Under the pieces are notes generated by a model that saw only the letters and a list, made by a program, of their open reading frames with translations, did no database searches and was not told where the DNA came from. The translations under genes and the position numbers were made by a program. A DNA stretch of 64,000 bases from an uncultured Bradyrhizobium sp. (GTDB taxonomy: Bacteria; Pseudomonadota; Alphaproteobacteria; Rhizobiales; Xanthobacteraceae), in the NCBI RefSeq assembly GCF_936928535.1, contig NZ_CAKZHY010000097.1:73852-137851 (forward strand), given 5' to 3'. This document shows, piece by piece, positions 1-6,832 of the stretch (position 1 is its first letter; each line of letters opens with the position of its first letter).

Positions 1-462
1 GCATCCGATGCCAGTCTGATGATGTATCACGTTGACCGGTCGAAGCTTTTCGTGCGGCGGCGGTTGCCGCCGATCCGTGGCGTTGACAGTGAGCGGGTTG
101 CCCGCGCCATCGAAGGGACACGCTTTCCGGCTCGCCAGGGTCAGGAATATGACGACGAGGCCTCGATCCTGCGCGCCGCCGATTTCATCGGGCAGCTCGG
201 CGATCCCAACTATCTGCGCAAGGCCAACGCGCTCTATTATGAGTTCGAGGAAGTCGGCATGAACCGCCAACTCGGCTACGACTCTCCTGCCGACATCGTG
301 AACCGCTATCCGCAGTTCTACTGGAACAGCGTCGCACCCCACATCCAGACCGAGATCGGCTACCTCAACAAGACCGAGATCGGCCGGCAGTGGATCGCCA
401 ACCTCTACAGCAACGTGTTCCGCGCCGAACGCGACATCTCGCTGTCCGGGCCGCAGAAATAG
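1..462 (+). CDS. C-terminal part of an unrecognised soluble protein
   Basis: The frame is open from the first base of the window, so the true start probably lies upstream; the first internal ATG is at 19. About 153 residues are visible. They are acidic and helical in character, with no signal peptide or membrane segment. I do not recognise the family with certainty; the helical, Asp/Glu-rich middle could belong to an HD-type fold but no complete HD motif is visible. It ends before the tspO promoter region and has no visible functional partner. Confidence 0.6.
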   Translation, partial: ASDASLMMYHVDRSKLFVRRRLPPIRGVDSERVARAIEGTRFPARQGQEYDDEASILRAADFIGQLGDPNYLRKANALYYEFEEVGMNRQLGYDSPADIVNRYPQFYWNSVAPHIQTEIGYLNKTEIGRQWIANLYSNVFRAERDISLSGPQK

Positions 463-486
463 CCGCGGAAGGTTTGGGCTTCCGGG

Positions 487-512
487 TGATCCAAGTGCAC
501 TGCCCGCGCGTT
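487..512 (+). promoter_or_regulatory. Putative RpoE (ECF11-type) promoter of tspO
   Basis: A perfect TGATCC (487-492) is followed after 16 bases by CGTT (509-512), giving a predicted transcript start about 30 bases before the tspO ATG. The same two-block motif precedes four other genes within 5.8 kb. TGATCC is the known -35 element of Rhodobacter sphaeroides RpoE (ECF11) promoters. The assignment is by motif only. Confidence 0.55.
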
Positions 513-549
513 GAGAGAACGTTGCGCAGCAGTTTTGGATAGCCCACAC

Positions 550-1002
550 ATGCAGTCATTTGGCAGGCTCGCGGCATTTGTTGCCGCAACTGTCGGGATC
601 GGGATCGCGATCGGGACGATCAACCTTCCTGGCGAATGGTACGCCGCCTTGCACAAGCCGCCGTTCAATCCGCCGAACTGGATCTTTGCTCCGGTCTGGT
701 CGGTGATTTACGTCTTGATTGCCGTGGCCGGCTGGCGAACCTGGGAAAGGGCGCCACGCGGCGTTGGCATGGCGCTGTGGAGCGCACAGATGCTGCTCAA
801 CTTCACCTGGTCGCCGGTGTTCTTCTCGGCGCACCGCGTCGACCTCGCCCTTGCGGTGATCGTTGGCCTGCTCGTCACGATTGTCGGCTTCATTGCCGTT
901 CGTTGGCGCGCCGATCGTGCTGCGGCGGTGCTGTTCCTGCCCTATGCAGCGTGGGTGGCGTTCGCCACGCTGCTCAATGCGAGCATCTGGCTGCTCAATT
1001 GA
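550..1002 (+). CDS. tspO: TspO/MBR family tryptophan-rich sensory protein
   Basis: 150-residue integral membrane protein with five hydrophobic segments, the usual TspO size. It carries the family signature in the first loop (KPPFNPPNWIFAPVW) and the conserved W/N-rich helix around LLNFTWSPVFF. TspO proteins bind porphyrins and cholesterol-like ligands, and in Rhodobacter modulate tetrapyrrole metabolism and photosynthesis gene expression. I chose the ATG at 550 rather than the upstream frame start at 511, because family members begin just before the first helix and 511 falls in the putative promoter -10. A sigma-E-like promoter upstream would tie it to photo-oxidative stress (inference). It converges with the ECF gene downstream. 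Confidence 0.92.
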   Translation: MQSFGRLAAFVAATVGIGIAIGTINLPGEWYAALHKPPFNPPNWIFAPVWSVIYVLIAVAGWRTWERAPRGVGMALWSAQMLLNFTWSPVFFSAHRVDLALAVIVGLLVTIVGFIAVRWRADRAAAVLFLPYAAWVAFATLLNASIWLLN

Positions 1003-1007
1003 GCGGC

Positions 1008-1607
1008 TCAACCGGTCTGCGCGACTGCATCATTGGTCCCGGCTTTCAGGCAATCGCGCCGGACCGAGTCCAGGGTGCGCCGCAGCCAGGTCTTGATGGT
1101 GCCGACGGGTACGCCGAAGCGCTTTGCCAGCATCAAGCGGCTTTCGCCATCGAGATAGGCCCGCGACAGCAACAGTCGGCGTTGATCTGAAAGCCGCTGG
1201 ATGGCGCGGGCTGCGATGGGTTGAACGAGATCGTAGTCGAATGCGTCTTCGGTGCCGGCGGCGTCGGGCACCGACAGCGCTTCGTCCAAGTCCGCTATCG
1301 GCACCTGCTTGAGCCGCGCCGCGTCGATCGCGGTGTGGCGCATGATGGCACACATCCAGGTGATCGGCGACGAACGGGCAGGATCGAACCGCGCTGCATG
1401 TTTCCAGATTTTCAAATAAGCATCCTGGACCAGGTCATCGAGATCCGCGTCGGATGGCGCAATCGGGCGAGCTGTCATGCGCAGCTTGTTGCGCGTCGCG
1501 GCAAAGAGTTCGGCGAAGGCGCGCTGGTCGCCGCGCCCGACACGGGCGAGAAGATCGCTCAAGCGCTCGATCATCGGGTCCCGTGCCGTCCGTCTGCCGC
1601 AGCTCAT
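1008..1607 (-). CDS. ECF RNA polymerase sigma factor (second ECF of the rpoE-chrR locus)
   Basis: 199-residue ECF sigma factor with region 2 (residues about 20-85, including the DLDDLVQDAYLKIWK core) and region 4 (about 125-185, helix-turn-helix with FGVPVGTIKTWLRR). The ATG at 1607 is preferred over the one at 1625 because a strong GGGAGG ribosome-binding site lies between them, 8 bases before 1607. It sits downstream of chrR on the same strand but has its own TGATCC-N16-CGTT promoter, so it may be a second-tier regulator switched on by RpoE. No dedicated anti-sigma factor is adjacent other than ChrR. Which promoters it recognises is unknown. Confidence 0.9.
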   Translation of the reverse strand: MSCGRRTARDPMIERLSDLLARVGRGDQRAFAELFAATRNKLRMTARPIAPSDADLDDLVQDAYLKIWKHAARFDPARSSPITWMCAIMRHTAIDAARLKQVPIADLDEALSVPDAAGTEDAFDYDLVQPIAARAIQRLSDQRRLLLSRAYLDGESRLMLAKRFGVPVGTIKTWLRRTLDSVRRDCLKAGTNDAVAQTG

Positions 1608-1638
1608 TGCCTCATCCTCCCGCATTGCCTGCCAGGAG

Positions 1639-1664
1639 AACGACGCCGCGGCGCGGCTGGATCA
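1639..1664 (-). promoter_or_regulatory. Putative RpoE-type promoter of the second ECF gene
   Basis: On the minus strand TGATCC (1664-1659) is followed by 16 bases and CGTT (1642-1639). The predicted start of transcription, near 1632, lies just upstream of the GGGAGG ribosome-binding site serving the ATG at 1607. The element occupies the gap between chrR and this gene. Confidence 0.5.
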
Positions 1665-1675
1665 CATCATGGCGT

Positions 1676-2329
1676 TCAAAGCCGCACGAAGGGCGAGATC
1701 AACCGGCCAAGCCAGCCGTGCATCTGCAAGTCGCCGCTCATGGCCACAAGGCACAGGCACGGCGTGTCGCCGCCGACGATCGGCTGATGATCGACCTCGC
1801 CGTCGCCGAAGTCGAAATCGCCTGGCCTGAAATCGCCGCCCTGATGGCTGAAGCTGCCTTTGAGCACCAGGGTCAGTTCGGTCCCGGTATGCGAATGCTC
1901 CAGCATGCGCGTTCCGGGCGCGGACCACAGCAGGAACGCGCGCGACTTGTCCGCGCCGGGCAGGACGATCGGCTGCATCTTGACGCCCGGTGCCACGCGG
2001 CGGCTCCTGGCGAACTGGCATTTGCGCAGCATCTCGGGCAGGTCGTCGTCAAGCAGCGGCACTGGCTGCGAAGCGGCCGGCGCCCGCGCCGATGCCGTGT
2101 CGGGCTCGTCGATCGCAGCCATGATGGTCGCGAACGCGTCGTCCGCCATGGCGACCGGCGCGGCTTGTTCGAGCGCGGCCCCCGCAAGCTGCTCGATCGC
2201 GGCGATGAAACGCTGGCAGCGCGGGCATTGCGCGGCATGGACGCCGATGACGAGGCGATCGGCCTCGTCGAGCCGGCCTGCGGCAAAATCCGCCAGCAGA
2301 TCTTCAGGGGGATGATGGTTGATGGTCAT
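1676..2329 (-). CDS. chrR: ChrR-type zinc-binding anti-sigma factor with C-terminal cupin
   Basis: 217-residue anti-sigma factor. The N-terminal anti-sigma domain has His6, His31, Cys35 and Cys38, the zinc ligand pattern known from Rhodobacter ChrR, which fixes the start at 2329. The C-terminal half is a cupin with an HSHTGTE metal-binding box and a following GSFSHQGGDF segment. In the Rhodobacter model ChrR holds RpoE inactive and is degraded after singlet oxygen or organic peroxide exposure. The start codon lies one base after the rpoE stop codon, so the two are translationally coupled. Longer starts would overlap rpoE needlessly. Confidence 0.93.
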   Translation of the reverse strand: MTINHHPPEDLLADFAAGRLDEADRLVIGVHAAQCPRCQRFIAAIEQLAGAALEQAAPVAMADDAFATIMAAIDEPDTASARAPAASQPVPLLDDDLPEMLRKCQFARSRRVAPGVKMQPIVLPGADKSRAFLLWSAPGTRMLEHSHTGTELTLVLKGSFSHQGGDFRPGDFDFGDGEVDHQPIVGGDTPCLCLVAMSGDLQMHGWLGRLISPFVRL

Positions 2330-2330
2330 G

Positions 2331-2981
2331 TCAATCGTCCAAGAGGTCCCTGAGCCGCGCCATCGCAAGCCTGATGCGAGACTTGACCGTTCCGAGCGGA
2401 AGCCCGAGCTTTGCCGCGATCTCGCCGTGTGGCTGCTCATCGATAAACGACATCCGGATCACCGTGGATTGCTCCTCCGTCAATCGCTCGAGCGCTGCGG
2501 CCACGCGCGAGACGTCGTCGCGCCTTGTCATCATGGTCTCCGGCGAGTCCATAACATCGGGCGTCTGATGCTGTTCTGCGCTAACCGCGGCCTTGGCCTG
2601 CCGCGCCGCAGCCCTGGCGGAATCGATCCGCAGATTGCGCGCGATGGTGAAGATCCATGCAGCCGCACCTGCCGTCGCCGGGTCGAATTGGGCCGCCTTC
2701 CGCCACACCGCCAGCAGCGTCATCTGCGCGATTTCCTCCGCGGCGTCGGCGTTCATCCCGGTCTTGACCAGGAATCCCTTCACGCGCGGAGCAAAATGCT
2801 CGAACAAAAGCTTGAACGCGCCCCGATCGCCATGGGCCGCGACGCGTCCGATCAATTCAGCCCATTCCACGATCGCCTTGGGCCTTTCGCCTGAAAACCT
2901 TCGAGGCCGGTCCCGCCGGAGAGCCGCCGCAGGCTTGCTATGCCACAAGGGCCTGCTCACAGCGTGAAGACCGGTCGTCAT
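2331..2981 (-). CDS. rpoE: ECF11-type RNA polymerase sigma factor RpoE
   Basis: 216-residue ECF sigma factor: region 2 around residues 50-115 (ADAAEEIAQMTLLAVWRKAA) and region 4 near 160-210 (helix-turn-helix LGLPLGTVKSRIRLAMARL). Pairing with a ChrR-type anti-sigma identifies it as the singlet-oxygen sigma factor. The ATG at 2981 is chosen because the putative autoregulated promoter would start transcription near 3003, only a few bases before the longer candidate ATG at 3005, and GAGG lies just before 2981. It is first in a probable rpoE-chrR operon. Confidence 0.92.
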   Translation of the reverse strand: MTTGLHAVSRPLWHSKPAAALRRDRPRRFSGERPKAIVEWAELIGRVAAHGDRGAFKLLFEHFAPRVKGFLVKTGMNADAAEEIAQMTLLAVWRKAAQFDPATAGAAAWIFTIARNLRIDSARAAARQAKAAVSAEQHQTPDVMDSPETMMTRRDDVSRVAAALERLTEEQSTVIRMSFIDEQPHGEIAAKLGLPLGTVKSRIRLAMARLRDLLDD

Positions 2982-3009
2982 GCAGCCTCGGTTGACATGT
3001 CCCATCCAT

Positions 3010-3035
3010 AACGACAGGCGCAGCCATCCGGATCA
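3010..3035 (-). promoter_or_regulatory. Putative autoregulated RpoE promoter of rpoE-chrR
   Basis: Minus-strand TGATCC (3035-3030), 16-base spacer, CGTT (3013-3010). Autoregulation through such an element is the known arrangement for ECF11 sigma factors. The rest of the 3036-3281 intergenic stretch shows no other gene or element I can support. Confidence 0.6.
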
Positions 3036-3281
3036 CTCCATGAGTCCCTCGTTTTAAGTGCCCGGCCGGCCTGCGACAAGCGGGGGTATCATGCGACCAA
3101 AGTTCCCGCTCGCAACAAAGCTGCCGCCATCACCAACCGTTTCTTTATCGTGTAGACCGCCCGCTCTGACGGATTTCGCCTGCTTATACCGGCGCTTAAT
3201 GCTGCACATGGCTGGATCGATCGCCGAGCAAACGCAGGCGGGGCGGCGTTCACGCGCCGCTAACCCTGTCTGGACGTCAGC

Positions 3282-3307
3282 TGATCCGATCGCGTCTCTG
3301 CCTCGTA
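3282..3307 (+). promoter_or_regulatory. Putative RpoE-type promoter of the MHYT-GGDEF-EAL gene
   Basis: Plus-strand TGATCC (3282-3287), 16-base spacer, CGTA (3304-3307). The predicted start is about 20 bases before the ATG, with a GGGAG ribosome-binding site between. It is divergent from the rpoE promoter in the same intergenic region. Confidence 0.55.
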
Positions 3308-3335
3308 TCTGCTCTGTACGGGAGAAAAATTTCGC

Positions 3336-5417
3336 ATGTGGCAAGCCCTGACCTGTCTGCCCGCCCAACACGACCTGCGCTACGTCGCGGTCGCGGTGCT
3401 GGTCTGTGTGCTTGGGTCGCTGCTGGCCATGCGGTTGCTCGCGCGCGTCCGGCGCAACAGTGGCGCGCGGCGCTTTAACCTGCTGTTCCTGTCCGGCCTG
3501 GTGGCCGGCGGCACCGTGTGGACCACGCATTTTGCGGCGACGCTCGGCTACAACGCGCAAGCCGCGCGCGCCTTCGAGCCCGGGCTGACCTTCGCCTCGT
3601 TGATGATCACGGTCATCTTTGCCTGGGTCGGCTTCTACACCACCACCCGCACGCGGCTGGGACCCGCGATCGAGGGCGGCGGCGCGATCTTCGGTCTGGG
3701 CATCGCCGCGATGCATTACGCCGGCATGGCGGCGTTCGAAATTCCCGGCGTGCTTGGCTGGAATTATCCGCTCGTCGCGCTCTCCGTCGTATTCGCGGCC
3801 GGTTTCGGCGCGGTGGCCGCCAATCGCATCGCGCGGCCGATCACGCGCTTCTGCAAATATGGCGGCGCGCTGGCGATGGTTTTGGCGATCCTGTCGCTGC
3901 ACTTCGTCGGCATGGCTGCGGTAACAGTGTATCCGGTGTTCGACGTGGCCGTGCCGCCGCAAACGCTGTCGGACACCTTCATGATCACCAGCGTGATCGT
4001 CGGCGTCAGCCTGATGATGGCGATGGCGGCCTCTGCATACGCGATCGACCTGCAGGCCGCCAACGAGGCCACCGAGAGCTTCAGGCATCTGGCGATGCAT
4101 GATCCGCTGACGGGCCTTCCGAACCGCAACGGCTTGGTGCAGCGCCTGCATAATCTGCTTGCCGGACGCGGCGACGACACTGCACGCGTGGTCGTTCTGG
4201 CGATCGATCTCGACCGCTTCAAGGACATCAACGATGTCCATGGCCATGTCGGCGGCGACCATCTGTTGCAGCAGATCGCCCAGCGCATCGCCGGACAATT
4301 GCAGCCGGGCGAATTTCTCGCGCGCACCGGCGGCGATGAGTTCGTCGCCGTGAAAAACGACGTATTTGCCCGCGGTGAGGCGGTCAAATTCGCCGAGCGC
4401 CTGCGCAACACCGTGCTGGACCCGGTCGAGTGGCAGCATCAGACGCTCGCGGTCGGCTGCAGCATCGGCGTTGCGCTGTTTCCCGAGCACGGACAGGCGG
4501 GCGATGAGCTCACCCGGCGCGCTGATCTGGCGATGTATCGGGCCAAGAGCCTCGGCCGTGGCAAGATCTGCACGTATGAACCGTCGATGGACGAAGCGAG
4601 CCGCATCCGCGCCGAGCTCGCGATCGACCTCAAGCGCGCGCTCGCTGGCAACGAGCTCGAGCTGCACTACCAGGTACAGAACGACACCAACACCGGCGGC
4701 ATCGTCGGTTTCGAAGCCTTGATCCGCTGGAATCATCCGCAGAAGGGCCGCATACCACCCGACGCCTTCATTCCGATCGCGGAGGAGACAGGCCTGATCA
4801 TCGAGATCGGCGACTGGGTGATGCGGACGGCCTGCACCACCGCGGCGCAATGGCGCCTGCCGTTCAAGGTCGCCGTCAACGTCGCGCCGATGCAGCTCAA
4901 TCACGATCTGCCGCGGCGTGTGGCCGAGATATTGAAGGAGACCGGACTGGCGCCCTCGCGGCTCGAGGTCGAGCTGACTGAGAGTGGCATCATCGCCGAC
5001 CGCCAGCACGCGCTCCAGGTCGTGCTGGCGTTGAAAGGGATTGGAGTCACCGTTGCCATGGACGATTTCGGCACTGGTTATTCCTCGTTGTCGACGCTGC
5101 AGGCGTTTCCGTTCGACAAGATCAAGGTCGACAAGAGCTTCATACAGGCGGTCGAGACTAGCGTGCACGCGGCTGCGATCGTCAAGGCGACCCTGCTACT
5201 CGGCCGCAGTCTCAACATCCCCGTGCTGGCAGAGGGCGTCGAGACCACGCGCCATCTCGACTTCCTGCGCGAGGAAGGCTGCGACAGCGTCCAGGGCTAT
5301 CTGTTCGGCAGGCCGATGCCGGTCGAGATCGTGAACCGCATGATCGACGACGCGAAGGCATCGCGGCTGCTCGAGGCAGATCCGCGCATGGCGCCCATGC
5401 CGGTCGAGGCCGCCTGA
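3336..5417 (+). CDS. MHYT-domain diguanylate cyclase/phosphodiesterase
   Basis: 693-residue membrane protein of cyclic di-GMP signalling. Residues about 5-235 form an MHYT sensor with seven hydrophobic segments and three His/Met motifs (TTHF, AMHYAGM, LHFVGM), proposed in this family to bind copper and sense a diatomic gas or redox state. A GGDEF domain follows (about 255-415) with an intact GGDEF motif near residues 332-336, then an EAL domain (about 430-675) with EAL near 459 and a DDFGTGYSS segment. Both catalytic motifs look intact, so it may be bifunctional; net activity cannot be read from sequence. Its promoter resembles that of rpoE. Confidence 0.93.
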   Translation: MWQALTCLPAQHDLRYVAVAVLVCVLGSLLAMRLLARVRRNSGARRFNLLFLSGLVAGGTVWTTHFAATLGYNAQAARAFEPGLTFASLMITVIFAWVGFYTTTRTRLGPAIEGGGAIFGLGIAAMHYAGMAAFEIPGVLGWNYPLVALSVVFAAGFGAVAANRIARPITRFCKYGGALAMVLAILSLHFVGMAAVTVYPVFDVAVPPQTLSDTFMITSVIVGVSLMMAMAASAYAIDLQAANEATESFRHLAMHDPLTGLPNRNGLVQRLHNLLAGRGDDTARVVVLAIDLDRFKDINDVHGHVGGDHLLQQIAQRIAGQLQPGEFLARTGGDEFVAVKNDVFARGEAVKFAERLRNTVLDPVEWQHQTLAVGCSIGVALFPEHGQAGDELTRRADLAMYRAKSLGRGKICTYEPSMDEASRIRAELAIDLKRALAGNELELHYQVQNDTNTGGIVGFEALIRWNHPQKGRIPPDAFIPIAEETGLIIEIGDWVMRTACTTAAQWRLPFKVAVNVAPMQLNHDLPRRVAEILKETGLAPSRLEVELTESGIIADRQHALQVVLALKGIGVTVAMDDFGTGYSSLSTLQAFPFDKIKVDKSFIQAVETSVHAAAIVKATLLLGRSLNIPVLAEGVETTRHLDFLREEGCDSVQGYLFGRPMPVEIVNRMIDDAKASRLLEADPRMAPMPVEAA

Positions 5418-5427
5418 GGCGGCCGGC

Positions 5428-5760
5428 TCAAACCTCCCGGCCGTGCAATTTCCAGAGCGCGTACACAATGTACCAGGCCGGAATGTTGTCGCAGGTGTAG
5501 CCGAACACTTTGCCGGCCCCAAGGTTGCGAAAGTTCTTCATGGCCTTGAGGTGTGCGCCGCTCGCGACGAATTCGCGCATGCTGGCGGGATCCGACCATG
5601 CCGTCAGCGTGTGATATGTTCCGTCGACGATCCTGGCCTGGACCAAAACGACTCCGGGCGCACGACGCGCCTGCGCCAGCGACTGGAGCGTTCGCCACCA
5701 AAATCGCGGCAACTGCGCGATGCCGCGTGGGCGGAAGCCGGTCATGGAGACATAGACCAT
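5428..5760 (-). CDS. Small DUF3291/ABM-like dimeric alpha-beta barrel protein
   Basis: 110-residue soluble protein with a ferredoxin-like pattern resembling antibiotic-biosynthesis-monooxygenase-type domains and DUF3291: a VYVSMTGFRPRG strand, helix, VVLVQARIVDGTYHTLTAWSD strand pair, then a helix with FVASGAHLKAMKNF. Such proteins often bind haem or small aromatic substrates, but no function can be assigned here. The ATG at 5760 has GAGG 8 bases upstream; an in-frame GTG at 5769 is less likely. It converges with the MHYT-GGDEF-EAL gene, ten bases apart, and has an RpoE-like promoter. Confidence 0.75.
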   Translation of the reverse strand: MVYVSMTGFRPRGIAQLPRFWWRTLQSLAQARRAPGVVLVQARIVDGTYHTLTAWSDPASMREFVASGAHLKAMKNFRNLGAGKVFGYTCDNIPAWYIVYALWKLHGREV

Positions 5761-5789
5761 ATGCAGCACCTCGACTGTGATGCGGCAGC

Positions 5790-5815
5790 AACGATGCGCA
5801 AAAGCAGTTGGATCA
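5790..5815 (-). promoter_or_regulatory. Putative RpoE-type promoter of the small ABM-like gene
   Basis: Minus-strand TGATCC (5815-5810), 16-base spacer, CGTT (5793-5790). The predicted transcript starts about 24 bases before the ATG at 5760. It is the fifth occurrence of the motif at the expected place in this locus. Confidence 0.55.
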
Positions 5816-5860
5816 CCGACGGGTGCGAGTTAGGCTCTGCCGCGGGATCGAGTGGGCAGC

Positions 5861-6751
5861 ATGCAGTACAAATCCGTCACGACTGACGTTCTGGAGATCG
5901 CCTATCTCGACTACGGCGCGCTCGATGGCTGGCCCTGCATCATGGGGCACGGCTTTCCCTATGACGTGAACGCCTATGCCGAGGCCGCGCCGCTGATCGC
6001 GCAAGCCGGCGCGCGGGTGCTGGTGCCGTGGCTGCGCGGCTATGGGCCGACGCGGTTCCGCTCGGCTCAGACACTGCGTTCCGGCGAACAGGCGGCGCTC
6101 GGCGCCGATCTGCTGGCCTTCATGGATGCGCTCGATATTCGGCGCGCGGTCGTCGGCGGTTATGATTGGGGCGGCCGCGCGGCCTGCATCGCCTCGGTGC
6201 TGCACCCCGAGCGCGTCGTCGGGCTCGTCTCCGGCAATTCCTACAACATCCAGAACATCGCGCGCGCGATGGAGCCGGCTTCGCCATCGGAGGAGGCGGC
6301 GCTCTGGTATCAATACCTCTTCCACAACGAGCGCGGCCGCCGCGCGCTGGAGCGCAACCGGCGCGGCTTTGCCCGCCAGCTCTGGGCGATGTGGTCGCCG
6401 ACATGGCCATTCGACGACGCTACCTTCGAGAAAAGCGCGGTGTCGTTCGACAATCCTGACTTCGTCGATGTCGTGATCCATTCCTATCGCCACCGCTATG
6501 GGCTGGTCGAAGGCGATCTCGCCTATGCCGCGATCGAGGCGAGGCTCGCGGCGCAGCCACAGGTCCGCGTCCCCACCATCGCAATCGACGGCGACAGCGA
6601 CGGCGTCAACCCGGGCACAGCCCACCACGCGAAGAAGTTCGAGGGCTTTTTCGAGCGGCGCGTCTTCGCCGGTGCCGGCCACAATCTGCCGCAGGAACGG
6701 CCGGCCGAATGGGCGCAGGCGGTGCTGGACGTGCGCAAGGCGACGTCCTGA
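5861..6751 (+). CDS. Alpha/beta hydrolase with Asp nucleophile (epoxide hydrolase/haloalkane dehalogenase type)
   Basis: 296-residue alpha/beta hydrolase. The oxyanion motif HGFPYD is near residue 29 and the nucleophile elbow reads GGYDWGG, with aspartate in place of the usual serine, which is typical of epoxide hydrolases and haloalkane dehalogenases. The catalytic His is in the C-terminal GAGHNLPQE segment, and an acid is available in the DGDSDGVNP loop. The ATG at 5861 is favoured; a GTG at 5852 is in frame. The substrate is unknown. It lies 80 bases before the Rieske-FAD reductase gene. Confidence 0.85.
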   Translation: MQYKSVTTDVLEIAYLDYGALDGWPCIMGHGFPYDVNAYAEAAPLIAQAGARVLVPWLRGYGPTRFRSAQTLRSGEQAALGADLLAFMDALDIRRAVVGGYDWGGRAACIASVLHPERVVGLVSGNSYNIQNIARAMEPASPSEEAALWYQYLFHNERGRRALERNRRGFARQLWAMWSPTWPFDDATFEKSAVSFDNPDFVDVVIHSYRHRYGLVEGDLAYAAIEARLAAQPQVRVPTIAIDGDSDGVNPGTAHHAKKFEGFFERRVFAGAGHNLPQERPAEWAQAVLDVRKATS

Positions 6752-6832
6752 TTTTCACGATCGGGGGAACTTTTCGTCGCCGGCGCCGTCCAAATCCTGA
6801 GCTGCGTGTTGAGCCGCCAGGGAGACGACGCC

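Noticed and set aside
3054..5168. 704-codon minus-strand ORF opposite the MHYT-GGDEF-EAL gene
   Set aside because: Arg/His/Asp-rich translation without motifs; a GC-driven shadow of a gene with clear domains on the plus strand.
6765..6795. GGAAC-N16-CGTC upstream of the Rieske-FAD gene as a general-stress promoter
   Set aside because: The -10 block departs from CGTT and no second instance supports it.
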